Shown here one piece after another: positions 46,889 to 57,865 of a stretch of DNA of 61,971 nt (its first letter is position 1; every line of letters starts with the position of its first letter). Where the stretch lies: assembly GCF_030238365.1 (NCBI RefSeq), contig NZ_JASSOT010000070.1, positions 1-61,971 of the forward strand. Direction: 5' to 3'. Position numbers and translations under genes: made by a program. The stretch is from Lelliottia wanjuensis. GTDB lineage: Bacteria; Pseudomonadota; Gammaproteobacteria; Enterobacterales; Enterobacteriaceae. The notes beneath the pieces are model-generated. The model was not told the origin of the DNA. It worked only from the letters and a program-made list of their open reading frames with translations, and did no database searches.

Positions 46889-47632
46889 TCAGGCAGGATT
46901 AGGGATATCAATAAAGGTCACATCGAGATCGGTATTTTCCGTCAGCCACTCGCTCAGGGCGCGAATGCCACCGCGCTCGGTGGCATGGTGCCCCGCTGCG
47001 TAAAAATGCAAACCCTGCTCGCGGGCAGAGTGAATGGTCTGCTCGGAGACTTCACCGGTAATAAAGGCGTCGACGCCGAAGCGCGCGGCACTGTCGATAA
47101 AGCCCTGACCGCCGCCGGTACACCACGCCACGCGTTTCACGAGATCCGGGCCGGTGTCACCGCTCCACAGCGGACGACGGCCCAGACGCGCCTCAATCCA
47201 GGAAGCAAGTTCCAGGCCAGGAACCGGCATAGAGAGCTCGCCCCACGGCACCAGCGGTTCGATTTCGCCCATCACGGTGATGCCGAGAAGCTGAGCGAGC
47301 TGGACGTTGTTACCCAGCTCCGCGTGCGCATCCAGAGGCAAGTGCCAGCCATACAGGTTGATGTCATTCGCCAGCAGGGTTTTCAGGCGGTTACGCTTCA
47401 TGCCGCGAATGATCGGCGCTTCGTTTTTCCAGAAATAACCGTGATGCACGATCACCGCATCTGCCTGCAGACGCACTGCTTCATCCAGCAAGGCCTGGCT
47501 TGCCGTGACGCCGGTGACAATCTTTTGCACCGTTTCACGCCCTTCCACCTGCAGGCCGTTTGGACCGTAGTCGCTGAAGCTGGCGCTGTTCAGCTTTTCA
47601 TTGATTAAGGTTTCCAGTTCGCTGTTTTTCAT
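46889..47632 (-). CDS. ybgI: YbgI, NIF3/DUF34-family metal-binding protein
   Basis: 247 residues from MKNSELETLINEKLNS; an open frame running 51 codons further upstream is phrB-overlapping shadow. Metal-site histidines are in VIVHHGYFW near residue 65 and in AAGHHATERGG near the C-terminus. A toroidal hexamer with a dinuclear metal centre in E. coli. True function uncertain; GTP cyclohydrolase-type annotations are by homology only. Confidence 0.94.
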   Translation of the reverse strand: MKNSELETLINEKLNSASFSDYGPNGLQVEGRETVQKIVTGVTASQALLDEAVRLQADAVIVHHGYFWKNEAPIIRGMKRNRLKTLLANDINLYGWHLPLDAHAELGNNVQLAQLLGITVMGEIEPLVPWGELSMPVPGLELASWIEARLGRRPLWSGDTGPDLVKRVAWCTGGGQGFIDSAARFGVDAFITGEVSEQTIHSAREQGLHFYAAGHHATERGGIRALSEWLTENTDLDVTFIDIPNPA

Positions 47633-47642
47633 CATCACTCTC

Positions 47643-49055
47643 TTACGCTTTGCGGGCGGCTTCATAGGCCGCCAGTGTGGCGACTCGCGCCTGTTTATGG
47701 TCAACAATCGGGCGCGGATAATCGAGCGTTTCGCCCGTTTTATCCGCCCACGCCCAGGGTTCATGAATCGATTTACCCGGCACATCGGTCAACTCCGGCA
47801 GCCACTGGCGGATAAACTCGCCGGTCGCGTCAAATCGTTGGCCCTGAGTTGTCGGGTTAAATATCCGAAAATAAGGTGCGGCGTCGGTTCCGGTCGAGGC
47901 CGCCCACTGCCAGCCGCCGTTGTTAGCCGCCAGATCGCCGTCGATCAGCTGCGAAATAAAATATCGCTCCCCGGCGCGCCAGTCGATCAGCAGGTCTTTG
48001 ACCAGGAAGCTGGCGACGATCATTCGCAGGCGGTTGTGCATCCACCCCGTTTCGTTGAGCTGGCGCATCGCCGCATCGACAATCGGATAGCCCGTCTGAC
48101 CGTTTTGCCACGCCTGTAATTGCTTGTCATCCTGCTGCCACTGCACCTTATCCGTCCAGCGGATGAAGGGGCGATGTTTACATAAATCAGGATGATAGGT
48201 CATCAGATGACGATAAAATTCTCGCCAGATCAGCTCGTTAAGCCACACCGCACCTGCGCCGCCGTCCAGCGCCTGCGGCTGTTCCGCCAGCAGGCGATGC
48301 AAACACTGGCGCGGGGAAAGCACGCCCAGCGCCAGGCACGCCGATAAACGGCTGGTGCCTTCGACGGCGGGGAAATCGCGCTGTTCTTCATACTCCGCGG
48401 CGTGGTCTTTGCAGAACTGGCGCAGCTGCGCAATCGCGGCTTTTTCGGTCGCGGGGAAGTGGTCCGGGTTGAAATCGGCCTGGGGATAATCGAAGTTGAG
48501 ATCATCTGAAACGCTCAGCGCCGCTCCGCGGCTCGCAGGGGCGGCGACGCACTCCGGCAGGCCCTCTTTCAGGCGTTTCAGATACGCGTTTTTGAACGGC
48601 GTAAAGACTTTATACATCTCGTGACTGCCGGTCATGACGCTGCCGGGCGGCAACATCACGCTGTCGTCAAAGCCCTGACAGACGACCGTATCCAGCCGTT
48701 TTTCCAGCTCCCGGTCGCGCTGCTGTTCGTTGAATTCGTACTGGTAGTTGTAAAAAAGATGGGTGACGTCATGCTCGTCGCAGACTTGCTGAACTTTTTC
48801 GCTCTGCGCGGCAAAGTCGTTCACCTCGGCATAAATCAGCGGAATGCCCTTCTGTGCCAGGCCTTGCTGCAGCTCATTGAGATGCGCGCGCAGATACGCC
48901 GCCTGTCGCGGCGCCATGCCGTGCGCACGCCACTGTTCGGGCGTGGCGATAAACAGGGCCAGCACGCGGGCGTGTTGCGACCGGCAAGCCGCAGCGAGCG
49001 CGATGTTGTCATGAAGGCGCAGATCCGCGCGAAACCAGACCAGATGCGTGGTCAT
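47643..49055 (-). CDS. phrB: PhrB, deoxyribodipyrimidine photolyase
   Basis: 470 residues (E. coli 472). Light-driven repair of cyclobutane pyrimidine dimers with FADH and a methenyl-THF antenna. An N-terminal Rossmann-like domain (TTHLVWFRADLRLHDN) is followed by the FAD-binding helical domain with WLNELIWREFYRHLM, TGYPIVDAAMRQL, GWMHNRLRMIVASFL and NGGWQWAASTGTDAAPYFRIFNP. First gene of a nine-gene string; ybgA, its E. coli neighbour upstream, is absent. Confidence 0.97.
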   Translation of the reverse strand: MTTHLVWFRADLRLHDNIALAAACRSQHARVLALFIATPEQWRAHGMAPRQAAYLRAHLNELQQGLAQKGIPLIYAEVNDFAAQSEKVQQVCDEHDVTHLFYNYQYEFNEQQRDRELEKRLDTVVCQGFDDSVMLPPGSVMTGSHEMYKVFTPFKNAYLKRLKEGLPECVAAPASRGAALSVSDDLNFDYPQADFNPDHFPATEKAAIAQLRQFCKDHAAEYEEQRDFPAVEGTSRLSACLALGVLSPRQCLHRLLAEQPQALDGGAGAVWLNELIWREFYRHLMTYHPDLCKHRPFIRWTDKVQWQQDDKQLQAWQNGQTGYPIVDAAMRQLNETGWMHNRLRMIVASFLVKDLLIDWRAGERYFISQLIDGDLAANNGGWQWAASTGTDAAPYFRIFNPTTQGQRFDATGEFIRQWLPELTDVPGKSIHEPWAWADKTGETLDYPRPIVDHKQARVATLAAYEAARKA

Positions 49056-49223
49056 AACACTCCTGAATAATTGTCCATAACCTAAGCGTAGCGTTTCTGA
49101 CCGCAGGCCGAAACCGCGTCGTCACTCCCTTAAACGGCGAGATGACGAACTCTATAATGTTTAAGTTATGTTACAGGAGCAAGTGTAACCTTCGCTCAGA
49201 TAGCGTGAGGTAAACTACAGACA

Positions 49224-49251
49224 CAAAAAAACCGCCACATCTCTGTGGCGG
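49224..49251 (-). terminator. Terminator of ybfA
   Basis: On the minus strand CCGCCACA/TGTGGCGG (49232-49251), loop of four, then seven T. A canonical terminator 33 bp past ybfA, isolating it from phrB. Confidence 0.9.
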
Positions 49252-49283
49252 CTCGACATTGCTGTGTGAGTCTTTGCTTTATC

Positions 49284-49490
49284 TTAGTAAAAATCGCAGG
49301 TCGCTTTTTCGGCCTGGTCCATCCATACCGGTTTCTCGCTGGTTTTCGCCCAGACGCGGTGCAGATAGCTGTAAAAACGGGCACGGTCTTTCCAGAATAA
49401 CATCACTGGCAGCGCCACAATCCCGGCCACTACGGCGAAGGTGCGACGTAAAAAGACAACATGTGCTGGAAACTCTTTATACAGGTCCAT
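49284..49490 (-). CDS. ybfA: YbfA, small membrane protein of unknown function
   Basis: 68 residues, the E. coli length, from [20 protein letters not shown]; a longer frame to 49538 is open but unconserved. One hydrophobic helix (about 12-32) is followed by the conserved tail [20 protein letters not shown] then [15 protein letters not shown]. Located next to kdpF in E. coli too. No function is established. Confidence 0.92.
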   Translation of the reverse strand: MDLYKEFPAHVVFLRRTFAVVAGIVALPVMLFWKDRARFYSYLHRVWAKTSEKPVWMDQAEKATCDFY

Positions 49491-49799
49491 GATTTTCTCC
49501 CCTATAGCTTGGCCGGAAACGTTATCCGGAAAATTCAAAAGTGGTTATCTGGCTAAAATAGTACCGCTTTGTTTGTAATTTTACTACTCATCCGACCACT
49601 TATTTTCGTCCGTTTAGTGAATATTTACATTCCGCCTGTAATTAAGTTACATAAAAGTTAACAAGATACTTACCATTAGTTAAATTAGGGTCTTGCCATT
49701 TTTATACTTTTTTTACACCCACCCCACTGATTTTTGCGAAATCTTTGCGCCATAAATCCTACCTTTTGCACAACGACAAAAGTCACCCGGAGGTGAATT
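49491..49799. other. ybfA-kdpF divergent intergenic region
   Basis: 309 bp, very A/T-rich. It contains the KdpE-binding site and kdpFABC promoter at 49690-49770 and presumably the ybfA promoter at its left. No other gene seen. Confidence 0.7.
49701..49717 (+). promoter_or_regulatory. KdpE-binding site of kdpFABC
   Basis: TTTATACTTTTTTTACA appears identical to the E. coli KdpE box as I recall it, 83 bp ahead of kdpF. Phosphorylated KdpE activates from here at low potassium or high osmolarity. Confidence 0.88.
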
Positions 49800-49889
49800 G
49801 TGAGTGCAGGTCTGATTGCTGGCATCGTGCTGGTGTTCCTGTTGTTGGGCTATCTGATTTATGCCCTGATTAATGCGGAGGCCTTCTGA
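49800..49889 (+). CDS. kdpF: KdpF, small stabilising subunit of the Kdp K+ pump
   Basis: 29 residues from a GTG start with AGGTG upstream: [20 protein letters not shown] then [10 protein letters not shown] single membrane helix that stabilises KdpABC. Its TGA overlaps the kdpA ATG (TGATG). Confidence 0.95.
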   Translation: MSAGLIAGIVLVFLLLGYLIYALINAEAF

Positions 49890-51568
49890 TGGTGGCCCAG
49901 GCATTTTTACTGATCGCCAGCTTCCTGCTGGTGCTTTTCGTGCTTGCAAGACCGCTAGGAAGCTGGCTGGCGCGGATGATTAACGGCGGCGCGCTGCCGG
50001 TAGTCGGCGGCGTCGAAAACGGGGTATGGCGCATACTGGGCGTGAATACCGAGGAGATGAACTGGCGTCAGTATCTGACGGCGATTTTACTGCTGAACAT
50101 CGTCGGGCTGGCGTTTCTGTTCGCGATGCTGATGCTGCAGGGCATCCTGCCGCTGAACCCGCAGCAGCTGCCGGGCCTGTCATGGCATCTGGCGCTTAAT
50201 ACCGCGGTGAGTTTCGTCAGCAACACCAACTGGCAGTCCTATGCCGGGGAAACCACCCTGAGCTATTTCAGCCAGATGGTCGGGTTAACGGTGCAGAACT
50301 TCCTCTCTGCCGCCAGCGGTATCGCGGTGATCTTCGCCCTGACCCGCGCCTTTGCCCGTCAAAAAATCAACACGCTCGGCAACGCGTGGGTCGATCTCAC
50401 ACGCATCACCCTGTGGGTGCTGCTGCCGATTTCTCTGCTGATTGCCCTGTTCTTTATCCAGCAAGGGACGTTGCAGAATCTCCTGCCCTACTCGTCTTAC
50501 ACTTCGCTTGAAGGAGTGAAACAGATGCTGCCGATGGGTCCGGTGGCGTCGCAAGAGGCGATCAAAATGCTCGGGACCAACGGCGGCGGCTTCTTTAACG
50601 CCAACTCCTCGCATCCGTTCGAAAACCCGACTGCGCTGACCAATTTCGTGCAAATGCTGGCGATCTTCCTGATCCCCGCCGCGCTCTGTTTTGCGTTTGG
50701 CGATGTGGTGAGCGATCGCCGTCAGGGCCGCACGTTGCTGTGGGCGATGTCGATTATCTTCGTGGTCTGCGCGGCGCTGGTGATGTGGGCGGAATGGCAC
50801 GGTAACAGCCACTTCCTGCAGCTGGGCGCTGACAGCAGCATCAATATGGAAGGCAAAGAGAGCCGCTTCGGCATTCTCGCCAGCAGCCTGTATGCCGTCG
50901 TCACAACGGCAGCCTCCTGCGGGGCGGTGAACGCGATGCACGACTCCTTCACTGCGCTGGGTGGGATGATCCCCCTGTGGCTGATGCAGATTGGCGAAGT
51001 GGTCTTCGGCGGCGTCGGGTCTGGTCTGTACGGCATGCTGCTGTTCGTTCTGCTGGCGGTGTTTATTGCCGGGCTGATGATTGGCCGCACGCCGGAGTAT
51101 CTGGGCAAGAAAATCGACGTCCGTGAAATGAAGCTGACAGCCCTCGCTATCCTGGTCACACCGGCTCTCGTGCTGATCGGCACCGCGCTGGCGCTGATGA
51201 CCGAAGCCGGGCGCAGCGGCATTTTCAACCCTGGCATCCACGGCTTTAGCGAAGTGCTGTACGCCGTCTCGTCTGCCGCTAACAACAACGGCAGCGCCTT
51301 TGCCGGGTTAAGCGCCAACTCACCGTTCTGGAACTGCCTGCTGGCGTTCTGCATGTTCTTCGGCCGCTTTGGGGTCATCGTGCCGGTGCTGGCTATCGCC
51401 GGGTCGCTGGTGAGCAAAAAGATCCAGCCGACGTCGACCGGGACATTGCCAACCCACGGCGCGCTGTTTATTGGCCTGCTGATTGGCACCATCCTGCTGG
51501 TCGGTGCCCTGACCTTTATCCCCGCCCTCGCTTTAGGCCCGGTCGCGGAACATCTTTCTTTACGCTAA
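49889..51568 (+). CDS. kdpA: KdpA, K+-selective subunit of the Kdp-ATPase
   Basis: 559 residues (E. coli 557). Ten membrane helices with four pseudo-repeats of a K+-channel selectivity filter: visible glycine loops include [46 protein letters not shown] and [14 protein letters not shown]. Takes K+ from the periplasm and passes it to KdpB. Confidence 0.97.
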   Translation: MVAQAFLLIASFLLVLFVLARPLGSWLARMINGGALPVVGGVENGVWRILGVNTEEMNWRQYLTAILLLNIVGLAFLFAMLMLQGILPLNPQQLPGLSWHLALNTAVSFVSNTNWQSYAGETTLSYFSQMVGLTVQNFLSAASGIAVIFALTRAFARQKINTLGNAWVDLTRITLWVLLPISLLIALFFIQQGTLQNLLPYSSYTSLEGVKQMLPMGPVASQEAIKMLGTNGGGFFNANSSHPFENPTALTNFVQMLAIFLIPAALCFAFGDVVSDRRQGRTLLWAMSIIFVVCAALVMWAEWHGNSHFLQLGADSSINMEGKESRFGILASSLYAVVTTAASCGAVNAMHDSFTALGGMIPLWLMQIGEVVFGGVGSGLYGMLLFVLLAVFIAGLMIGRTPEYLGKKIDVREMKLTALAILVTPALVLIGTALALMTEAGRSGIFNPGIHGFSEVLYAVSSAANNNGSAFAGLSANSPFWNCLLAFCMFFGRFGVIVPVLAIAGSLVSKKIQPTSTGTLPTHGALFIGLLIGTILLVGALTFIPALALGPVAEHLSLR

Positions 51569-51587
51569 CAGAGCGGAGATATCAGTC

Positions 51588-53636
51588 ATGAGTCGTAAAC
51601 AACTGGCCCTCTTAGAACCGACCTTGGTTCGCCAGGCGTTGATGGATGCGGTAAAAAAACTCAGCCCGCGCGTGCAGTGGCACAACCCGGTGATGTTTAT
51701 CGTCTGGATTGGCAGCGTGATCACCACTGTGCTGGCCGTCGCCATGAGCACCGGACACCTGACGGGCGATGCCCTCTTTACCGGTGCCATCAGCCTGTGG
51801 CTGTGGTTTACCGTGCTGTTCGCCAACTTTGCCGAAGCGCTGGCGGAAGGCCGCAGCAAGGCACAGGCCAACAGTCTGAAAGGGGTCAAAAAGACCGCCT
51901 TTGCCCGCAAACTGCGTGAGCCGAAATACGGCGCACAGATGGATCACGTCCCGGCCGATGAGCTGCGCAAAGGCGACGTGGTGCTGGTGGAAGCCGGTGA
52001 CATCATCCCCTGCGACGGGGAGGTGATCGAAGGCGGCGCATCGGTGGACGAAAGCGCTATTACCGGGGAGTCCGCCCCGGTGATCCGCGAGTCCGGCGGT
52101 GACTTTGCCTCGGTCACGGGCGGGACGCGCATTCTCTCCGACTGGCTGGTGATCCAGTGCAGCGTTAACCCCGGCGAAACTTTCCTCGACCGGATGATCG
52201 CCATGGTCGAAGGCGCGCAGCGTCGTAAAACGCCGAACGAAATCGCGCTGACCATTCTGCTGGTGGCCCTGACCATCGTCTTCCTGCTGGCGACCGCCAC
52301 CCTGTGGCCGTTCTCGGCCTACGGCGGCACGGCGGTGAGCGTCACGGTGCTGGTGGCTCTGCTGGTCTGCCTGATCCCGACGACCATCGGCGGCCTGCTG
52401 TCGGCGATTGGCGTGGCCGGGATGAGCCGGATGCTCGGCGCGAACGTCATCGCCACCAGCGGTCGTGCGGTCGAAGCGGCGGGCGACGTGGATGTGTTGC
52501 TGCTGGATAAAACCGGGACCATTACGCTGGGCAACCGTCAGGCGTCGGATTTCCTGCCTGCGCCTGGCGTGGATGAGAAAACCCTGGCCGACGCGGCGCA
52601 GCTCTCGTCGCTGGCCGATGAAACACCGGAAGGCCGCAGCATCGTGATTCTGGCGAAACAGCGCTTTAACCTGCGTCAGCGCGACGTGCAAAGCCTGCAT
52701 GCCACCTTTGTGCCCTTCACGGCGCAGACGCGGATGAGCGGGATTAACATCCAGGACCGCATGATCCGTAAAGGCTCGGTGGACGCCATTCGTCGCCACA
52801 TCGAGGCCAACAACGGTCACTTCCCGCCGCAGGTCGATCAGCTGGTGGAAAGCGTGGCGCGCCAGGGGGCTACGCCGCTGGTGGTCGCCGAAGGGGCGAA
52901 CGTACTCGGCGTAATTGCCCTGAAAGATATCGTCAAAGGCGGCATCAAAGAGCGTTTTGCCCAGCTGCGTAAGATGGGGATCAAAACGGTGATGATCACC
53001 GGGGATAACCGCCTGACCGCCGCGGCCATCGCCGCTGAAGCCGGTGTGGATGATTTCCTCTCGGAAGCGACGCCGGAAGCGAAACTGGCGCTGATCCGTC
53101 AATACCAGGCCGAAGGCCGTCTGGTGGCGATGACCGGCGACGGCACCAACGACGCCCCGGCGCTGGCCCAGGCCGACGTGGCGGTGGCGATGAACTCAGG
53201 AACCCAGGCCGCAAAAGAAGCGGGCAACATGGTCGATCTGGACTCTAACCCGACCAAGCTAATCGAAGTGGTGCACATCGGGAAACAGATGCTGATGACC
53301 CGCGGATCGCTCACCACTTTCAGTATCGCCAACGACGTGGCGAAATACTTCGCCATTATTCCGGCGGCGTTTGCGGCCACCTATCCGCAGCTTAACGCTC
53401 TGAACGTGATGCACCTGCACTCGCCCGCGTCGGCGATCCTCAGCGCCGTGATTTTCAACGCCCTGATTATCGTCTTCCTGATCCCGCTGGCGCTGAAAGG
53501 GGTGAGCTATAAACCGCTGACCGCTGCCGCCATGCTGCGCCGCAACCTGTGGATTTACGGTCTTGGCGGATTGGTGGTGCCTTTTATCGGGATCAAACTT
53601 ATCGACCTGTTACTGACCCTGTTCGGGCTGGTTTAA
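51588..53636 (+). CDS. kdpB: KdpB, P-type ATPase subunit of the Kdp K+ pump
   Basis: 682 residues. Actuator loop [12 protein letters not shown] (TGES), phosphorylation site [12 protein letters not shown], nucleotide domain, and hinge [16 protein letters not shown]. Seven membrane helices. In E. coli a serine of TGES is phosphorylated at high K+ to shut the pump; that serine is present. Confidence 0.98.
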   Translation: MSRKQLALLEPTLVRQALMDAVKKLSPRVQWHNPVMFIVWIGSVITTVLAVAMSTGHLTGDALFTGAISLWLWFTVLFANFAEALAEGRSKAQANSLKGVKKTAFARKLREPKYGAQMDHVPADELRKGDVVLVEAGDIIPCDGEVIEGGASVDESAITGESAPVIRESGGDFASVTGGTRILSDWLVIQCSVNPGETFLDRMIAMVEGAQRRKTPNEIALTILLVALTIVFLLATATLWPFSAYGGTAVSVTVLVALLVCLIPTTIGGLLSAIGVAGMSRMLGANVIATSGRAVEAAGDVDVLLLDKTGTITLGNRQASDFLPAPGVDEKTLADAAQLSSLADETPEGRSIVILAKQRFNLRQRDVQSLHATFVPFTAQTRMSGINIQDRMIRKGSVDAIRRHIEANNGHFPPQVDQLVESVARQGATPLVVAEGANVLGVIALKDIVKGGIKERFAQLRKMGIKTVMITGDNRLTAAAIAAEAGVDDFLSEATPEAKLALIRQYQAEGRLVAMTGDGTNDAPALAQADVAVAMNSGTQAAKEAGNMVDLDSNPTKLIEVVHIGKQMLMTRGSLTTFSIANDVAKYFAIIPAAFAATYPQLNALNVMHLHSPASAILSAVIFNALIIVFLIPLALKGVSYKPLTAAAMLRRNLWIYGLGGLVVPFIGIKLIDLLLTLFGLV

Positions 53637-53648
53637 GAGAGAAATCAA

Positions 53649-54224
53649 ATGACTATGTTACGTCCCGCTATACTTCTGTTTATTCTGCTCTCCCTGATGA
53701 CCGGCGGGCTTTACCCGCTGGTCACCACCGCGCTGGGCCAGTGGTGGTTTAAGGATCAGGCCAACGGTTCGCTGATTCTGCAAAACGGCGAGAGTCGCGG
53801 TTCGCGCCTGATTGGGCAGAATTTTAGCGACGCGGGCTACTTTCAGGGGCGTCCTTCCGCCACCGCCGAAAGCCCGTATAATCCGATGGCATCGGGGGGC
53901 AGCAATCTGGCCGGAAGCAATCCTGAGCTGGATAAAGCCGTGAGCGAACGCATCAGCGCCCTGCGCGCCGCCAATCCGCAGGCGAATCCGACGGTGCCGG
54001 TTGAGCTGGTCACCGCTTCCGCCAGCGGCCTGGATTACAGCCTGACGCCCGCGGCCGTGGCGTGGCAAATTCCGCGCGTCGCTACCGCACGCGGGCTGAC
54101 TACCGACCAGGTGAGCAAACTGGTCGCCGAGCACACGCAAAAACCGCTGGTGAGTTTTATCGGGATGCCGGTCATAAACATTGTTGAGCTGAATATGGCG
54201 CTGGACGCGCTAAGGAAAAACTAA
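53649..54224 (+). CDS. kdpC: KdpC, accessory subunit of the Kdp K+ pump
   Basis: 191 residues (E. coli 190). One N-terminal membrane helix (about 5-28) and a periplasmic domain with [20 protein letters not shown] and [16 protein letters not shown]. Its stop abuts the kdpD start without a spacer. Confidence 0.97.
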   Translation: MTMLRPAILLFILLSLMTGGLYPLVTTALGQWWFKDQANGSLILQNGESRGSRLIGQNFSDAGYFQGRPSATAESPYNPMASGGSNLAGSNPELDKAVSERISALRAANPQANPTVPVELVTASASGLDYSLTPAAVAWQIPRVATARGLTTDQVSKLVAEHTQKPLVSFIGMPVINIVELNMALDALRKN

Positions 54225-56912
54225 ATGACCGACGAGCCCCTGCGTCCGAATCCGGACAAGCTGCTTGAACAGACCGTTGAAGCGCACCGCGGCAAACTCA
54301 AAGTGTTTTTCGGCGCCTGTGCGGGCGTCGGAAAAACCTACGCCATGCTGACGGAAGCGCAGCGTTTACGGGCCCAGGGGCTGGATATTCTGATAGGGGT
54401 GGTCGAAACCCACGGGCGCAAAGAGACGGCGGCGCTGCTGGAGGGGCTGGCGACACAGCCCGCCCGCCGCATCAATCATCGCAGCCGCCTGGTCACCGAG
54501 TTTGATCTCGACGCCGCCCTCGCCCGCCGCCCGGCGTTGATTCTGATGGACGAACTGGCGCACAGCAATGCGCCAGGCTCGCGCCACCCCAAGCGCTGGC
54601 AGGATGTCGAAGAGCTGCTGGAAGCGGGCATCGACGTCTTTACCACCGTTAACGTCCAGCATCTGGAAAGCCTGAACGACGTCGTCAGCGGCGTGACCGG
54701 AATTCAGGTGCGCGAAACCGTCCCCGATCCCTTTTTTGATTCCGCCGATGAGGTGGTGCTGGTCGATCTGCCCCCGGACGATCTGCGCCAGCGCCTGCAC
54801 GAAGGTAAAGTCTATATCGCCGGTCAGGCCGAACGCGCCATCGAACATTTCTTCCGCAAAGGAAACCTGATCGCCCTGCGCGAGCTGGCCCTGCGCCGCA
54901 CCGCCGACCGGGTGGACGATCAGATGCGCGCCTGGCGTGACCGTCAGGGGCAGGATCGCGTCTGGCATACCCGCGATTCGATTTTGCTGTGCATCGGGCA
55001 TAACAGCGGCAACGAAAAACTGGTCCGCACCGCCGCGCGGCTGGCGGCAAAATTCGGCAGCGCCTGGCATGCGGTTTATGTGGAAACGCCGCACCTGCAC
55101 GCCCTGCCAGAGAATCAGCGGCGCGCGATCCTCAGCGCCCTGCGCCTTGCCCAGGAGCTGGGGGCGGAAACCGCCACCCTCTCCGATCCGGCCGAAGATA
55201 AAGCGATTCTGCGCTACGCCCGGGAGCACAATCTTGGCAAAATCGTCATCGGCCGCCGTCAGAACCGCCGCTGGTTTAGCCGGGAATCTTTTGCCGACAA
55301 ACTGGCGAAACGCGCGCCGGATCTGGATTTAGTGATTGTCGCCCTCGATGAAAAACCGGCTCCCCTGCCCGGTCGCACGCCGGACGCGCGCACCTTTGGC
55401 GATAAATGGCGCATCCAGCTCAGAGGCTGTCTGGTCGCGACGGTGCTCTGCGCTCTGATCACTATTGTCGCCAGCCAGTGGCTGATTGCCTTTGACGCCG
55501 CCAACCTGGTGATGATCTACCTGCTCGGCGTGGTGGTCGTAGCGCTGCTATACGGACGCTGGCCGTCGGTGCTCGCCACGGTGATTAACGTCGCCAGCTT
55601 TGACCTCTTTTTCATCGCCCCGCGCGGGACGCTGGCCGTGTCAGATGTGCAGTACATTCTGACGTTTGCCGTGATGCTTACCGTCGGGCTGGTGATTGGG
55701 AATCTCACCGCCGGGGTGCGCTATCAGGCGCGTATCGCCCGCTATCGTGAACAGCGCACGCGTCATCTGTATGAGATGTCGAAATCGCTGGCGGTTGGGC
55801 GCACACCGCTGGATATCGTCCAGACCAGCGAGCAGTTTATTCGCTCCACCTTCCAGGCGAGCAGCCTGATTTTGCTTCCGGATGAGCACGGCAAACTGCG
55901 CCCCTTGACCTCCGCCAACGGCATGACGCCGTGGGATGAAGCCATCGCCCGCTGGAGTTTCGATAAAGGTCTGCCTGCCGGTGCCGGAACCGACACCCTC
56001 CCCGGCGTGCCTTATCTGATTCTGCCCCTGCGTAGCGCCGACAAAACGCTCGGGCTGGTGATTGTCGAGCCGTCGAATCTGCGCCAGCTGATGATCCCGG
56101 AACAGCAGCGTCTGCTCGAGACCTTCACCCTGCTGGTCGCCAGCGCTCTGGAGCGTCTGGCGTTGACCACCAGCGAAGAGCAGGCGCGGCTCGCGAGCGA
56201 ACGCGAAAGCATTCGAAACTCCCTGCTGGCGGCATTGTCCCACGATCTGCGCACCCCGCTGACGGTGCTGTTTGGTCAGTCGGAGATCCTGACCCTGGAT
56301 CTGGCGGCGGAGAACTCCCCGCACGCCCCGCAGGCCAGCGAAATCCGCCAGCACGTCCTGAACACCACCCGGCTGGTGAATAATTTGCTCGACATGGCGC
56401 GCATTCAGTCCGGCGGATTTAACCTGAAAAAAGAGTGGCTGACGCTGGAAGAGGTGGTCGGCAGCGCGTTGAAAATGCTGGAACCGGGGCTGGGTGGACG
56501 TCATATCACCCTCAATATGCCGGAGCCGCTTACGCTTATTCATGTCGACGGGCCACTGTTTGAGCGGGTGCTGATTAACCTCCTGGAGAACGCGGCGAAA
56601 TATGCGGGAGCAAAAGCGGAAATTGGCTTAACGGCGGGCGTCGCCCATCAGGCGCTGCGTCTGGAGGTGTGGGACGACGGGCCGGGCATTCCGGCGGGTC
56701 AGGAAGCGGCGATATTTGAAAAGTTTGCGCGCGGGAATAAGGAGTCGGCAATCCCCGGCGTCGGGCTGGGGCTGGCGATATGCCAGGCGATTGTCGACGT
56801 GCACGGCGGGAGCATCACCGCCCACAACCGCCCGGAAGGTGGGGCCTGTTTTTGTGTTACACTTCCGCTGGATGCCCCGCCAGAACTTGATGAATTACCA
56901 GAGGATTTGTGA
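54225..56912 (+). CDS. kdpD: KdpD, K+/turgor sensor histidine kinase
   Basis: 895 residues (E. coli 894). N-terminal KdpD domain with Walker A GACAGVGKTYAML and Walker B ALILMDELAHSN; a universal-stress-like domain about 250-370; four membrane helices about 400-500; GAF-like linker; HisKA with phosphoacceptor in LSHDLRTPLT; and ATPase boxes LLENAAKYA, DDGPGIP and GVGLGLAI. Phosphorylates KdpE when K+ is limiting. Overlaps kdpE by 4 bp. Confidence 0.98.
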   Translation: MTDEPLRPNPDKLLEQTVEAHRGKLKVFFGACAGVGKTYAMLTEAQRLRAQGLDILIGVVETHGRKETAALLEGLATQPARRINHRSRLVTEFDLDAALARRPALILMDELAHSNAPGSRHPKRWQDVEELLEAGIDVFTTVNVQHLESLNDVVSGVTGIQVRETVPDPFFDSADEVVLVDLPPDDLRQRLHEGKVYIAGQAERAIEHFFRKGNLIALRELALRRTADRVDDQMRAWRDRQGQDRVWHTRDSILLCIGHNSGNEKLVRTAARLAAKFGSAWHAVYVETPHLHALPENQRRAILSALRLAQELGAETATLSDPAEDKAILRYAREHNLGKIVIGRRQNRRWFSRESFADKLAKRAPDLDLVIVALDEKPAPLPGRTPDARTFGDKWRIQLRGCLVATVLCALITIVASQWLIAFDAANLVMIYLLGVVVVALLYGRWPSVLATVINVASFDLFFIAPRGTLAVSDVQYILTFAVMLTVGLVIGNLTAGVRYQARIARYREQRTRHLYEMSKSLAVGRTPLDIVQTSEQFIRSTFQASSLILLPDEHGKLRPLTSANGMTPWDEAIARWSFDKGLPAGAGTDTLPGVPYLILPLRSADKTLGLVIVEPSNLRQLMIPEQQRLLETFTLLVASALERLALTTSEEQARLASERESIRNSLLAALSHDLRTPLTVLFGQSEILTLDLAAENSPHAPQASEIRQHVLNTTRLVNNLLDMARIQSGGFNLKKEWLTLEEVVGSALKMLEPGLGGRHITLNMPEPLTLIHVDGPLFERVLINLLENAAKYAGAKAEIGLTAGVAHQALRLEVWDDGPGIPAGQEAAIFEKFARGNKESAIPGVGLGLAICQAIVDVHGGSITAHNRPEGGACFCVTLPLDAPPELDELPEDL

Positions 56913-57586
56913 TTAACGTCCTGATTGTTGAAGATGAACTCGCCATTAGCCGTTTCCTGCGCGCCGCGCTGGAGGGAGATGGCTTGCGCGTGTACGACGC
57001 CGGGACATTACAGCGCGGCCTGATCGAAGCGGCCACCCGCAAACCCGATCTGGTGATCCTCGATTTAGGCCTGCCGGACGGCGACGGTCTCGATTTTATC
57101 CGCGAAGTGCGCCAGTGGAGCCAGATGCCGATCATCGTGCTCTCGGCGCGCGCCGAAGAAACGGACAAGATTGCGGCGCTGGACGCCGGCGCCGATGACT
57201 ATCTCAGCAAACCCTTTGGGATTGGCGAACTTCAGGCGCGGCTGCGCGTGGCGCTGCGCCGCCACAGCGCCACGACCCCGTCCGATCCGGTGTATACCTT
57301 TTCCGATATTCAGGTCGATCTGCCGGCGCGCCGCATTTTGCGCGGCACGGAAGAGATCCACCTCACCCCGATTGAGTTTCGCCTGCTGGCAGTGCTCCTC
57401 AACAACCACGGCAAAGTGCTGACGCAGCGCCAACTGCTGAACCAGGTCTGGGGACCGAATGCCGTCGAGCATAGTCACTATTTACGCATATATATGGGCC
57501 ACCTTCGTCAAAAATTAGAGATGGACCCCGCACGCCCCCGCCATTTATTAACTGAAACCGGTATCGGTTATCGGTTTATGCTTTGA
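56909..57586 (+). CDS. kdpE: KdpE, response regulator of kdpFABC
   Basis: 225 residues from a GTG (MINVLIVEDELAISRFLRAA) whose bases overlap the kdpD stop. Receiver domain with the acidic pair E8-D9, phosphorylated aspartate in LVILDLGLPDGDG and conserved lysine in DDYLSKPFG; C-terminal OmpR-type winged helix with YLRIYMGHLRQKLE. Activates the site at 49701-49717. Confidence 0.98.
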   Translation: MINVLIVEDELAISRFLRAALEGDGLRVYDAGTLQRGLIEAATRKPDLVILDLGLPDGDGLDFIREVRQWSQMPIIVLSARAEETDKIAALDAGADDYLSKPFGIGELQARLRVALRRHSATTPSDPVYTFSDIQVDLPARRILRGTEEIHLTPIEFRLLAVLLNNHGKVLTQRQLLNQVWGPNAVEHSHYLRIYMGHLRQKLEMDPARPRHLLTETGIGYRFML

Positions 57587-57865
57587 ATATTTATTCAGAA
57601 TTAACTCAACTCAAATAATATACTCTCCTTTTATCCATTCATTTATTAAGCCGCTCCTGGTATATGATCGCCTTAAAATAAATAAACACACCTAAAATAC
57701 ATTGCATTAACATTATTAATACAAAGCAGCGTTATGCACTGCGCTATTCACGCAAAACGAATATTTATTTCTGATTTGATCGGTTATTGGTGATCTTCTT
57801 CACGGTTTAGCGCCCTTTCCTGGATAAAATGGCCGTGCTTTCAATTACTGAAAGGAAAAATGCTC
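57587..57865. other. kdpE-speFL intergenic region
   Basis: 279 bp of A/T-rich sequence with no gene. It must carry the speF promoter. A ribosome site AAAGGAAAAA sits at its right end. No terminator for kdpE was recognised. Confidence 0.6.
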
